Shown in pieces: positions 1 through 7,389 of a DNA stretch of 33,579 bases. How positions within the stretch are numbered: the first letter of the stretch is position 1; each line of letters begins with the position of its first letter. A model generated the notes under the pieces. It saw only the letters and a list, made by a program, of their open reading frames with translations. It had not been told where the DNA came from and ran no database searches. Source of the stretch: Azospirillum sp. (GTDB lineage Bacteria; Pseudomonadota; Alphaproteobacteria; Azospirillales; Azospirillaceae); NCBI GenBank assembly GCA_027486405.1, contig JAIXPD010000073.1:1-33579 (forward strand), given 5' to 3'. Both the position numbers and the translations under genes were made by a program.

Positions 1-476
1 TCCAGGCTGTCCATTTGCGGGGCGACCAGCAGGGCGCTGACCAGCATGCGGGGCGTGACGGCCAGGATGGCGGCCTCACCGGTGCGGCCCATCGCTTGGC
101 CGATGGTCTGGCGCAGCCAGCGCGTCACCTCGGCCTCGCGCGCCGCCGTCGCTGTCGGCTTTCGTGCGTCCAGATCGGCGACGAGCGCGATGGCCGTGGC
201 CGCCAGCCGGACCGCATACTGGCGGGCCGCCGGATTGGGCGGCTGGGCGAACAGCAGCACGCGCAGGTCATCGACCTCCCGTTCCGCGTCGATCAGCAGG
301 GTGCGCGACACGGCGGGGTTGGCGACGGAGGTGGCCGGGATCGCGCTCGCCACCTCCGACAGCAGGGCGGCCAGGGCGTTGCCCGCCGCGCCGTTCAATG
401 CGTCGGGGTAGTGGGCCAGTTCGACCAGGATCGGCAGACCATCGGTCACGGCATCGGTGTGAATATGGTCAGACAT
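1..476 (-). CDS. Partial prophage protein of unknown function
   Basis: An open frame starts at ATG 476 and runs without a stop off the left edge, giving about 158 residues of an unfinished protein. A good ribosome site (GAGGTGG) sits just upstream, 8 bases after the stop of the gam-like gene, so it is the next gene of the Mu-like early operon. Third codon positions are mostly G or C, as in its neighbours. The visible part is Ala- and Leu-rich and looks helical, with no signal peptide. I do not recognise a family. By position it lies where Mu carries small early accessory genes. Confidence 0.6.
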   Translation of the reverse strand, partial: MSDHIHTDAVTDGLPILVELAHYPDALNGAAGNALAALLSEVASAIPATSVANPAVSRTLLIDAEREVDDLRVLLFAQPPNPAARQYAVRLAATAIALVADLDARKPTATAAREAEVTRWLRQTIGQAMGRTGEAAILAVTPRMLVSALLVAPQMDSL

Positions 477-484
477 GGCCCACC

Positions 485-1018
485 TCACGCGGCGATTTCT
501 TCGGCGTAGGGTTCGATCACGAACTCCTCCGCCTGATGGATGGTGAGGCCACCGACCCCGGCGACCTTCTCCGGCGCGGCGAGGACCGCTTCCTTGTTCA
601 GTTCCTCCGTCGTGCGGATGAACAGGTCGGCCAACCCGGCCAGACGGATGGCGGCGAGCACGGCGGCGGTCATGCCACGCCCCACCTTCACGCTCGGCGG
701 GGTCAGACGCCATTTGACGACGCCGGACGACAGGTTGACCGTCTTCGTCTTGTTGCCGTCGGTCAGCACAGCGCGGTTCGCTTCGCACCACGTCTGAACG
801 CCCGCCGTCAGGTCGCCGATCTGCTTCTTGAAGGGCGTAGCGGCTTCCTCGTAGCGCTGTTTGATGGCCGACAACTCATCGTTCATCGCGGCTTCAATGC
901 GGGCCTGTTCCCGTTGGGACTGGCCGATCTGGGCGATGGCGTCCACGGCCTGGTCCCGGCTTTGCGGCACGGGGACAGTCGAGGCGGCGGATTTGGTTCG
1001 GGTGTTCTTGGGGGCCAT
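485..1018 (-). CDS. gam: Mu Gam-like host-nuclease inhibitor (DNA-end binding)
   Basis: 177 aa, close to the length of phage Mu Gam. Family traits visible are an N-terminal segment with IAQIGQSQRE and RIEAAMND, a long predicted coiled helix, then GVQTWCEANR, the VVKWRLTPP strand and a C-terminal RTTEELNKEA segment. Gam is a Ku-like protein that binds double-strand ends and protects linear phage DNA from host exonucleases such as RecBCD. The start ATG 1018 follows a strong AGAGG site that overlaps the end of the preceding small gene, which suggests coupled translation. It sits in the early operon downstream of transposase A and B, as in Mu. Confidence 0.88.
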   Translation of the reverse strand: MAPKNTRTKSAASTVPVPQSRDQAVDAIAQIGQSQREQARIEAAMNDELSAIKQRYEEAATPFKKQIGDLTAGVQTWCEANRAVLTDGNKTKTVNLSSGVVKWRLTPPSVKVGRGMTAAVLAAIRLAGLADLFIRTTEELNKEAVLAAPEKVAGVGGLTIHQAEEFVIEPYAEEIAA

Positions 1019-1024
1019 GAAATC

Positions 1025-1216
1025 TTACCTCTTGGGGGAGTGGGTGGTGATGGTCCCGCCGATGGCGAGACGAACCGGGTTGAGTGCGACCGGCGGGGTT
1101 GCCGGACGGGTGAAGATTGGAAAGCGGTCGGCGGGTGCCGGAACCGGCGGGCGGGGTGGTGGTGGCAGACCGAACGCGCCGAACAGGGCCGCCTGGATGG
1201 CGGCGGCGCTGGTCAC
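1025..1216 (-). CDS. Small Pro-rich prophage protein, GTG start
   Basis: 63 aa from GTG 1216, whose GTGA overlaps the stop TGA (1215-1213) of the preceding frame. Its own end (AAG AGG TAA) supplies the ribosome site of gam. The G/C-rich third positions begin at this GTG; the same frame upstream of 1216 loses that bias, so a longer version is unlikely. The protein begins MTSAAAIQAALFGAFG and continues with a proline-rich stretch and a short basic tail. No family is recognised. The position between regulatory genes and gam suggests a small early phage protein. Confidence 0.55.
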   Translation of the reverse strand: MTSAAAIQAALFGAFGLPPPPRPPVPAPADRFPIFTRPATPPVALNPVRLAIGGTITTHSPKR

Positions 1217-1488
1217 GAGCTGACCCGACGCGGAGGCGGCGGATCGGCCAAGGCCACCGGCAGATCGGCGCACCGCCAGTGATCGGCCCGCCCGTTCTTC
1301 GCCGGGGCGATCAGGGCGGCGGACAGGGCACCCGTCACCGGGTCGGCCAGCAGGCATTGACGCCAATCACCACCGCAAGCTCACACCGTCTCCACCCGCC
1401 GCGTCACGGTGTGACCGGCGGACGGCCCGTTGGACGGGATGTCGATCTCGACGATCCCGCCCGGCGGTGGGACGATACGGGCGCTCAC
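1213..1488 (-). pseudogene. Small phage gene split by an in-frame TGA (1381-1383)
   Basis: GTG 1488 overlaps the stop of the upstream gene (GTGA). The frame encodes 35 residues starting MSARIVPPPGGIVEIDIP and meets TGA at 1383-1381. It then continues in the same frame, with equally strong G/C third-position bias, for 55 more codons (for example GGDWRQCLLADPVTG) to a stop at 1213. That last stop overlaps the GTG of the next gene. Both outer ends fit the operon's 4-base overlap rule, whereas no in-frame ATG or GTG lies close after the internal TGA. The simplest reading is a 91-codon gene with a nonsense mutation, perhaps from TGG. The alternatives are a 35-aa protein (1381-1488) plus an unseen second start, or readthrough. 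Family unknown; the second half has two Cys and two Trp. Confidence 0.6.
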
Positions 1489-1964
1489 CGCAGCCTCACG
1501 GCATAGGAACCGGCGTCGCTGGACTGATAGGCGTCCGTGGACTTGCATCCACCGCAGATGCGATGTCCGGCACCGGAGCTGTCAAACGGACGACGGCAGC
1601 ACAGGCAGGAGCGCTTCGTCCTCGGTGGCGGGGTGTAGGTCGCGCTTCGCCTGCGCGGCGTGGCGATCTCGCCGCCCGTCTTCGCGATGGTGGTGGGGCG
1701 GTGGTCCAAGGCCACACGACCGGCAGCGGTCAGGACGACGCGGCCCGGATGGTTGCCGCGCGGCGGCTCGGCCACCACCAGCCAACCCACGTCCAACAGG
1801 GCGCGGCGCAGGCCGATGGCGGTGTTGCCGGACACGCCGACCTGCGGGGCCAGATCAACAGCCGACGGGGGACGGACGGCGGTGGTGTAGGCGGGGGCGG
1901 CGTAGGCTTCCAGCAGGCGCAACATGGTCGTCGTGCTGTAGCGGTTGTAAGTGGTGGCGCTCAT
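1485..1964 (-). CDS. Winged-helix plus zinc-ribbon phage regulator
   Basis: 159 aa. Residues 10-90 look like a winged-helix DNA-binding domain, ending in a wing-like segment with GRVVLTAAGR. After a basic Pro-rich linker comes a compact Cys cluster, CLCCRRPFDSSGAGHRICGGC, with C120, C123, C137 and C140 spaced as a CX2C-X13-CX2C zinc ribbon. Similar Cys-ribbon proteins are common in Mu-like phages of alphaproteobacteria; no exact function is known to me. ATG 1964 overlaps the stop of the preceding gene by 4 bases (ATGA), and its own stop overlaps the next GTG. Probably an early transcription regulator or DNA-binding accessory factor. Confidence 0.7.
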   Translation of the reverse strand: MSATTYNRYSTTTMLRLLEAYAAPAYTTAVRPPSAVDLAPQVGVSGNTAIGLRRALLDVGWLVVAEPPRGNHPGRVVLTAAGRVALDHRPTTIAKTGGEIATPRRRSATYTPPPRTKRSCLCCRRPFDSSGAGHRICGGCKSTDAYQSSDAGSYAVRLR

Positions 1965-2305
1965 GCCACGTCCCCGCCCTTGGTGCCGGTCACGCCCAAC
2001 AGTCGCGCCTGCTCACGGGCAGCAGCGGCATTCTCACGCAGCAGAGCCACCAGTTCAGCCAATTCATCGGATGTGAAGGGGTGGAAAGGGCGAGAAGCCG
2101 CCCTGCCTCGAATGGTTTCGACACGTTGGCCAAGCCGGATGCCGCGCCGAAAGTCTAGCTTCCGGAGCATGGTTCCGAGTTCAGCCATGCGATCAGCCAA
2201 AGCGGCAGTCTGTGCAGGGGCTTGTTGGCTCAGAACCATGGATGCAATCTGGTCAGCAAGCGCTCCGAACGCATTTGCAACCGAATTTGGTGGAATGTGG
2301 CTCAT
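1961..2305 (-). CDS. Small helical prophage protein
   Basis: 114 aa from ATG 2305, chosen because AGGAA lies 6 bases upstream and the ATG overlaps the preceding stop as ATGA. A longer frame from TTG 2332 is less likely. The sequence is almost all predicted helix: N-terminal ANAFGALADQIASMV, a middle basic patch with RRGIRLGQRVETIRGR, then a Leu/Ala-rich C-terminus. There are no Cys, no membrane segment and no signal peptide. The family is not recognised. Tight coupling on both sides marks it as part of the early operon. Confidence 0.65.
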   Translation of the reverse strand: MSHIPPNSVANAFGALADQIASMVLSQQAPAQTAALADRMAELGTMLRKLDFRRGIRLGQRVETIRGRAASRPFHPFTSDELAELVALLRENAAAAREQARLLGVTGTKGGDVA

Positions 2306-2652
2306 GACTTTCCTCGCTGACAAGTTCGGCAAGCGTTTCTAAGAAGGCCCCCGAGAAGGGATCGGTTGCGGGTCGCCGTCTCCCGCTCTCTGGCGCAGCG
2401 CGCGTCGTCGATCTCGCCAAAGACCGGACAGGTGGAGACCACGCCGAGTTTCTCGGCCACCGCCTGTTCGATGCGGGCCAGCCCCGCGCCGTAGCGGGCT
2501 GATATGACCAGAGAGATGGCGGTCTTGCCGTAGCCGATGGCGGCTCCGGCAGCGGCCAAACCGGATCGGTCGGCCAACTCGGCCAGCGCGACCACAAAGG
2601 ACGGCGGCGCGCCGTGCCATGCGCTGTTGGCTTTGGTTAGGTGCGTGGTCAT
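2302..2652 (-). CDS. Mu-like phage HTH protein with Cys-containing tail
   Basis: 116 aa. Residues 10-75 fit a short helix-turn-helix domain (APPSFVVALAELADRSG, then AAIGYGKTAISLVI), followed by a pattern seen in Mu-like phages: CPVFGEIDDARC and a C-terminal RNACRTCQRG. The four Cys could bind a metal, though this is inference. Such proteins usually lie just downstream of transposase B and are thought to regulate early transcription. ATG 2652 overlaps the upstream stop (ATGA), and the stop overlaps the next ATG. Confidence 0.7.
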   Translation of the reverse strand: MTTHLTKANSAWHGAPPSFVVALAELADRSGLAAAGAAIGYGKTAISLVISARYGAGLARIEQAVAEKLGVVSTCPVFGEIDDARCARERETATRNRSLLGGLLRNACRTCQRGKS

Positions 2653-3218
2653 TCCTGCGCCTCTTTGGGCACATGCGGCATCAGCGCGTTGATGTTGATG
2701 TCCCAGACGCCATCGGGCACACGGAGCGGCGGTTCCGGCCCAGTGTTCATAGCCTTCTTGAGACGGAACCTGTGAGGCGGCGCGCTGGTGATCTGGTCGA
2801 GATAGCCGGTGTCGCGCAGAGCAGAGGTATAGGTTTTGGCGTTATCCACGCTGACGCGCGCAAGAGTGGCCAGTTCCGTTACCGAAAACCCCTGCCGTAA
2901 GGGCTTCATTGCGGCCCACAACCGTTCCTGCGCAGTGGGGGCCGTCTCGATTGCACCGGCGCTGGTGAAGCGCGGGCAGCGCTGACCAAGATCCTTGACC
3001 AGTTCATACAAAGCAGGGGGAAAGCAGCCAGGTTTCGAAATCGGGCCGGGGCGCATTTCGACTAGCCCGTTTTGGCGCAGGCGTCGGACGAACATCTTGG
3101 CGCTGTCCGTCGAACCGCCAACCGCCACCAGATCGGCAATAGAAAAGAGGCGCAGGCGGCGAATTTCCGCCCAAAAACGCCGTTGCGCGTCAAAACGTGG
3201 GCGTTTGACCGCTGTCAT
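2649..3218 (-). CDS. Prophage protein with two winged-helix-like repeats
   Basis: 189 aa. Two similar halves are visible. Residues 10-85 hold RRFWAEIRRLRLFSIADLVAVGG, then an AKMFVRRLRQNGLVEM helix and wing. Residues 95-155 hold RLWAAMKPLRQGFSVTELATLA, then AKTYTSALRDTGYLDQI. Each half reads as a winged-helix DNA-binding unit, so the protein probably arose by internal duplication. The last 30 residues are Pro-rich. It starts inside the stop of the MuB gene (ATGA) and ends inside the next start. The role is inferred to be DNA binding in replication or regulation. Confidence 0.68.
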   Translation of the reverse strand: MTAVKRPRFDAQRRFWAEIRRLRLFSIADLVAVGGSTDSAKMFVRRLRQNGLVEMRPGPISKPGCFPPALYELVKDLGQRCPRFTSAGAIETAPTAQERLWAAMKPLRQGFSVTELATLARVSVDNAKTYTSALRDTGYLDQITSAPPHRFRLKKAMNTGPEPPLRVPDGVWDININALMPHVPKEAQE

Positions 3219-3979
3219 GCGAACCGCCGAACGGCTGGTGCCGCGCCGGTGTTGATCCGCTGCCCCTCATACGCTGCGCAGTCGATGCTTTTCAGCCCTT
3301 CGCCAGCCGCGAAGGCGGCGATGGCCACCAGATTGACGGCCACACGTCCGGTCGAGCTGTAGGTCTGTTCCAACAGGCGGGACAGAAGGTCATCAGCGAC
3401 CATCACGCGGGGGCAGTAGAGCGCGGCCAATTGGCGCGCGTCATCCATGTCGCAGGGTTCGGCCTGCACGAAGTCGAGAATGCGGCGGTGGAACCGCTCG
3501 TAGCGTTGCAGTTTCTGCGGCAAGCCCTCTTCGCCGATCAGCACGATGGACGCGGTGCCGGGGGCGGCCATGTCGTGGAGCGCCCGCACCTTGTCGATCA
3601 TGTCCTTTTTCGCCAGATGGTCGGCTTCGTCGATAATCAGCGGGCGGCGGCTGGTCTCCAGCTCTTCGGAGATTTTCCCCGCCAGTTCGTTGTTGGTGGC
3701 GTGTGCGGGCAAGGCCAGCCCCATCGCGTCAACGATGGCGCGTAACATGGCGCGCGGCGTCCAAAAATCGTTCGCCTCCACATAATAGGCCATGTGGTCC
3801 GACGCGCCGACCCAAGCGGCGGCGCGGCTCTTGCCATCGCCGGATCGGCCATGGAAGACGCCAAGACCGGGCACGTCCGGGCTGCGGCCCTTCAGTTTCA
3901 AAACCAGTTCTTCCAACAGCGTCAGATTGCGCAGCGGGGCGAACGAGGCGGACTTGCGGGATCGGGTGATTTTCGGCAT
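3215..3979 (-). CDS. B: Mu B-like AAA+ ATPase, transposition target-choice protein
   Basis: 254 aa. Walker A is GRSGDGKS (44-51) and Walker B is LIIDEAD (114-120), followed by an IVLIGEEGLPQKL segment typical of sensor 1 and by a helical C-terminal domain. This is the MuB/IstB-like group of AAA+ ATPases. MuB binds target DNA in filaments, stimulates the transposase and gives target immunity. It lies directly downstream of the transposase gene, 77 bp away, as A and B do in Mu. The N-terminus is short compared with Mu B (about 312 aa), lacking most of an N-terminal HTH region, as in many alphaproteobacterial relatives. Confidence 0.9.
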   Translation of the reverse strand: MPKITRSRKSASFAPLRNLTLLEELVLKLKGRSPDVPGLGVFHGRSGDGKSRAAAWVGASDHMAYYVEANDFWTPRAMLRAIVDAMGLALPAHATNNELAGKISEELETSRRPLIIDEADHLAKKDMIDKVRALHDMAAPGTASIVLIGEEGLPQKLQRYERFHRRILDFVQAEPCDMDDARQLAALYCPRVMVADDLLSRLLEQTYSSTGRVAVNLVAIAAFAAGEGLKSIDCAAYEGQRINTGAAPAVRRFA

Positions 3980-4010
3980 GGTCTGGTCTTCTCAGTTCGT
4001 TTTGGTTTGG

Positions 4011-4039
4011 ACGGCTCGCGCGCCCCACGCGCGGGCCGT
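4011..4039. other. Strong hairpin between transposase A and B genes
   Basis: Arms ACGGC-T-CGCGCG (4011-4022) and CGCGCG-G-GCCGT (4028-4039) enclose the 5-base loop CCCCA. On the minus-strand mRNA the stem has one mismatch. No T run follows on either strand, so it is not a normal intrinsic terminator. It could tune the A to B mRNA ratio or stability (inference). Confidence 0.5.
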
Positions 4040-4056
4040 TCGATTTTGCAGGCCGG

Positions 4057-6222
4057 TCATTCGACCGCCCGGATAAACCCGGCCTTCCGCGCGGCGTCGT
4101 TCTTGCGGGCGCGATACCAAGCGGCGGTTTCGATGGTGTGGAGCCAGTCGAGATCCTCGGCGCTCACTTCCGCCTCGTCGGCGATCCGCGCCTCGATGTC
4201 CTGCGCGCGCCGCCACCAGCGATCTTCGGGCTTTTCCGCCATCGCCACCGGCGCGGCGATCCTCCGGGCAATGTCCGCCGCGCGCGCCGCTTCGCGTTCA
4301 TCACGCGGGCGAGGCGGCGTGGGCAAGGCCGCGCGGGCGGCGTCCTGCGCGGCGATCAGACCGGCGGATGGTTGGACGGTGGACGGCGGCGGCGCGGCGC
4401 TGGGCAAGGCCGTGACGCTGGCCATCGGCTTGCCGATCAGGGCGTCGGCCAAATCCTGTGGGCGGAACTTTGTTTTTGCACCACGGAGCGGCGCCTTCCC
4501 TGCGGCGATGAACCGCTTTTGCAGTTCCACAGCTTCGGCGGCCAACGCGGCGCGCGACAGGCCCGCGCGTTCCGGGTTTTCCGCAATGCACAGGAAGGCG
4601 AAGGGGTCGGCGTGGTAGACCCACACGCGGCCCATGTCTTCGGGATCCAACCGCACGTCAAAACGGTCGCCGGTGCCAATGTAAGGGATCAGGTCCGGTG
4701 CCCAGAATTCCGCGCCCTCCACCCGAATTCCCTTTTTTCCGACCGTGCGAGTGCCGCCGTCGGGGGCTGGCATCAACAGCAGGTCAAGCTGGCGCTCATC
4801 AACCAGCCGGGCTTCACGACCAGCGCAGGCTTCCGCCAGGGCGAAGGGTGTGCGGTCGCCCAAGCCCTCATGTGGACTGTGCTGGTAGACGTTGCTCACC
4901 CACTCATCGGCCAAGGCTTGCAGTTCTGTGCCGGTGAGGCGGGCCTTGAAAACGTCGGCTTCGGCTTCACCCATGCGGGTCGCGAAGGTTTCCCGCGACC
5001 GGATCGCCTGACGGGCGGCGACGTTGTGGCCGGTGTAGCCGGGCAGCAGCGGCATAAACCCATGCTGTACCGTGCCAATGGCCCGTTCGACATGCGGCTT
5101 TTGCTCCGGGCAGTAGGGCGTGCAGGTCGGATGCCGCGCGCCAAGCAGGAAATAGGCGCGTTCGGCTTCACGGCTGACGAAATCGGACCCGTTGTCCGTT
5201 TTGATCGCTTCCGGCATGCCCCAGGCCAGGACGGCGCGGCGGATCAGCAGCAGGACTGCCGAGGTTCGCGGCACCTTCGTGACCAAAACCATGATGCGGC
5301 GGGTGTAAACGTCCACCACGACATAGATCGAATGGCGACCGTCGGTCAGCAGACAGTCGGACGGGCTGGCGTCGATCTCCCACAATTGGTTGGGCCGTTC
5401 GATCCCTTCGGACGCCGATCCCACCGCCGCGCGATGCTTGTTCTTCCAATCATCCGGGTTGGTCAGCGCCAGATGCAGTTGACGGTTTTGCTTTTTCCAA
5501 GTGGCCCAAACGTCCATCAGACGGCGCTCGCTGGGCATTGGTCGGCTGGTGCCGTCAAACAGCTCCACATCGTCGCCGAAACGCTGGACCAACAGGCGGC
5601 GGACTTGGTGCATCGACAGATGCGGATTTTCCACCAACACCGCGACCAAATACCCCCGGATGTCCTTTGCCGCACTGTCCAAAACGCCCGTTCCAAGCCG
5701 GTTGCCGTAGCGTCCGGCCAAGCGGGACGCGTCTCCGGTGTCGCGAGCCTTCGCCCAACGCTCCAACGACGACATGCTGATGGTGGGCGACGCCGCGCGG
5801 CACCAATCCGGCACGTCAATCTGGCGGGCGTTGTAGAAGCCCACGAATTTGTGACGGGCAGGCGTCAAGGCGTCGCCGCTGGCGCTGTGGAAGCGGTCGA
5901 AAGCCGCCAGAATCGCCAGCTTGTAGTCTTGGCGCAGTTGCGCGTCCGTGCTGATTGGCAGGGCCGGAACCGTGGGTCTCGCCGTCGAGGTGGGGAGAGC
6001 CGGAACCGTCGTCGTGGACGCCGCGCGGCGGCCCAGTTCAAGACGGGCGATCTCAGGCAGCGCGGAGACGTGGTATTCTCTGCCGCCGCCTTGATCGTCA
6101 CGTGGGCGACTTGGCCCCCACTTCTTGCTCGTGGCTTTTTTTTGGAAGCCCTGCCTGCTGCCAGGAACGCCGGGCAATCCCATGGCGGCCCATTCCGCTG
6201 GTGATTTCCAGTCATCGCCCAT
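4057..6222 (-). CDS. A: Mu A-like DDE transposase
   Basis: 721 aa, longer than Mu A (663). An N-terminal Mu DNA-binding domain (DWKSPAEWAAMGLPGVPGS, 4-22) is followed by a Pro/Thr linker and the helical end-binding region (about 95-260). The RNase H-like catalytic core has D284 in WEIDASPSD, D343 in IKTDNGSDF and E379 in KPHVERAIG. A beta-barrel domain follows (about 480-560), and a long Ala-rich C-terminal tail is where Mu A contacts MuB and ClpX. It cuts and joins phage ends during replicative transposition. All three catalytic acids are present, so the enzyme looks active. It starts 3 bases after the stop of the upstream regulator gene. Confidence 0.95.
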   Translation of the reverse strand: MGDDWKSPAEWAAMGLPGVPGSRQGFQKKATSKKWGPSRPRDDQGGGREYHVSALPEIARLELGRRAASTTTVPALPTSTARPTVPALPISTDAQLRQDYKLAILAAFDRFHSASGDALTPARHKFVGFYNARQIDVPDWCRAASPTISMSSLERWAKARDTGDASRLAGRYGNRLGTGVLDSAAKDIRGYLVAVLVENPHLSMHQVRRLLVQRFGDDVELFDGTSRPMPSERRLMDVWATWKKQNRQLHLALTNPDDWKNKHRAAVGSASEGIERPNQLWEIDASPSDCLLTDGRHSIYVVVDVYTRRIMVLVTKVPRTSAVLLLIRRAVLAWGMPEAIKTDNGSDFVSREAERAYFLLGARHPTCTPYCPEQKPHVERAIGTVQHGFMPLLPGYTGHNVAARQAIRSRETFATRMGEAEADVFKARLTGTELQALADEWVSNVYQHSPHEGLGDRTPFALAEACAGREARLVDERQLDLLLMPAPDGGTRTVGKKGIRVEGAEFWAPDLIPYIGTGDRFDVRLDPEDMGRVWVYHADPFAFLCIAENPERAGLSRAALAAEAVELQKRFIAAGKAPLRGAKTKFRPQDLADALIGKPMASVTALPSAAPPPSTVQPSAGLIAAQDAARAALPTPPRPRDEREAARAADIARRIAAPVAMAEKPEDRWWRRAQDIEARIADEAEVSAEDLDWLHTIETAAWYRARKNDAARKAGFIRAVE

Positions 6223-6225
6223 GCG

Positions 6226-6699
6226 TCACCCCTGGATGCGCGCGGTCAACGCCGGACGCAGGTGCATGTAGGCGCGCACCATCGCATCGCCCGCATTCAA
6301 CATCTTTGCGGCTTCAATCGAATCAATGCGACTGTCCGCAAAAGCCACCGCAAATTCACGAAACAGCCCAGACGTGTGTTGAGCGACCAACCCAACATCC
6401 TGTGGGATCGCTTCGTCGGACGGGTCAATTTCGATTGGCAGCAGGGTGCAGCCCGCTTCCACCGCAAGCCATTCTGTGACGTAAGCGTAACCGCAGGACC
6501 GCTCCAGAGCCGCGACGATGTCGGCGGGCATATGGGTGTTCGCGTCGTCATCACTGTCGTTTGAGTATCGGAAAAGCTGTGACCGACTGACCCGCGCCAG
6601 TTCTGACGCACGGACAACACCGCCGCAGCGCTCGATCAATTCGGCGACCGCCGCCTTCAGGCTGCCAGGACGGCGAGGCTTATAGGGAGATTTAGCCAT
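6226..6699 (-). CDS. CII-like HTH regulator of the prophage early region
   Basis: 157 aa from ATG 6699, chosen because a GGGA site precedes it and the frame further upstream (to 6903) lacks coding bias. The N-terminus is basic (KSPYKPRRPGSLK), followed by an HTH-like segment, VRASELARVSRSQLFRYSN, a HMPADIVAALERSCGY segment and a helical C-terminus. The pattern resembles the small CII-type or YdaS-like regulators found between ner and A in many alphaproteobacterial Mu-like phages. It probably regulates early transcription. It lies directly before the transposase gene and is co-transcribed with it. Confidence 0.7.
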   Translation of the reverse strand: MAKSPYKPRRPGSLKAAVAELIERCGGVVRASELARVSRSQLFRYSNDSDDDANTHMPADIVAALERSCGYAYVTEWLAVEAGCTLLPIEIDPSDEAIPQDVGLVAQHTSGLFREFAVAFADSRIDSIEAAKMLNAGDAMVRAYMHLRPALTARIQG

Positions 6700-6768
6700 G
6701 TCTGTTCCCGTTGTGCGTGTGTGCGTTGCTTTGAGACCGTGCGTTCCAACAAGACTGAGGAGGATCGA

Positions 6769-6990
6769 ATGAAGCTGGGACCGAATGTTTTCGAGGCCGC
6801 AGCGAAGCGGCATCTTGTGATCGCTCTGGCCAGCTTGTCGGTCTCTGTTCAGGCCGTGGGTGGCCCCTTCTCCGTTGCTTTGGTCGATGTTGCCGCCGCA
6901 CATCTTGGCTGGGCTGAGGCGTCAGCCGCCGTCGGTCGGCTTTACGGTCGGCGCTCTCAAGCGGCGACCTGCGTCACCCCTCTTGTCTGA
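6769..6990 (+). CDS. Possible small antisense gene between ner and the CII-like gene
   Basis: 73 aa, on the strand opposite to the early operon. An excellent ribosome site (GAGGAGG) sits 5-6 bases before ATG 6769. It begins MKLGPNVFEAAAKRHLVIAL, has a moderately hydrophobic first half and ends VTPLV. G/C third-position use is about 65 percent, lower than in the surrounding genes. Its last 34 bases overlap the 3' end of the ner-like gene tail to tail. If it is not translated, 6700-6956 would be a 257-bp gap in an otherwise gapless operon. Family unknown; moderate to low confidence. Confidence 0.4.
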   Translation: MKLGPNVFEAAAKRHLVIALASLSVSVQAVGGPFSVALVDVAAAHLGWAEASAAVGRLYGRRSQAATCVTPLV

Positions 6991-7250
6991 CGCAGGCGAC
7001 GGCCCGTTTTGTCGTAACGATCCGGGAACAGCTCATGCAGTGACCGCCCGAGCTTTGAAGCGATGGCGGCCTCCCAGCGTTGCGACCCCATGCGCAGAGC
7101 CAACGCACCGGCTTGCCGTGAGCAATTCAGTTCCAGGGCTATGGCTGCCAAGCTGCTGCCTGCCAACTTCAACTCACCGATGATCCACTGCGCGCGACGC
7201 GCCGCGTCGTTGGGAATGGGGATGGGATGAGAATGGTGATTGGTTCTCAT
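6957..7250 (-). CDS. ner: Ner/Nlp-like winged-helix transcription regulator
   Basis: 97 aa from ATG 7250. Family features are AARRAQWIIGELKLAGSSLA followed by IALELNCSR, the recognition-helix region, then IASKLGRSLHELFPDRYD, which closely matches the LG-HELWPDRWD end of Ner and Nlp proteins. In Mu, Ner is a small repressor of the early and repressor promoters, made first after infection. An upstream ATG at 7271 is possible, but a promoter-like pair at 7279-7307 would leave it without a leader, so 7250 is preferred. It is divergent from the repressor gene, exactly the Mu control layout. Confidence 0.82.
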   Translation of the reverse strand: MRTNHHSHPIPIPNDAARRAQWIIGELKLAGSSLAAIALELNCSRQAGALALRMGSQRWEAAIASKLGRSLHELFPDRYDKTGRRLRQTRGVTQVAA

Positions 7251-7389
7251 GCTTGTCTCGTCAATTTCCATGGATATTGTCTTACCCAGAAAAGATATTG
7301 GCTGCAAGGAAAACTTTCGATCTGGAAACGGTTGCCGGTTCGGTCGAACCTTGTCCGGTGGGTCTCCACGGAAATACTAAGGAAAATCA
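7251..7389. promoter_or_regulatory. Divergent ner/repressor control region with candidate operators
   Basis: The region is AT-richer than its surroundings. On the minus strand, TTGCAG (7307-7302) and TAAGAC (7284-7279) are 17 bases apart, a plausible early promoter. A palindrome GGTTCG-GT-CGAACC lies at 7337-7350. The 13-base word CCGGTTCGGTCGA at 7335-7347 recurs at 7439-7451 inside the repressor gene. GGAAAA-type words recur at 7308, 7381 and 7392. AAGGA at 7379 is the repressor gene's ribosome site. Confidence 0.6.

Noticed and set aside
1217..1366. Longer 113-aa version of the small gene before gam
   Set aside because: G/C third-position bias in that frame begins only at GTG 1216. The upstream part overlaps the better-supported split gene.
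4138..6204. 688-codon plus-strand open frame
   Set aside because: Antisense to the MuA-like transposase, which has a complete catalytic triad.
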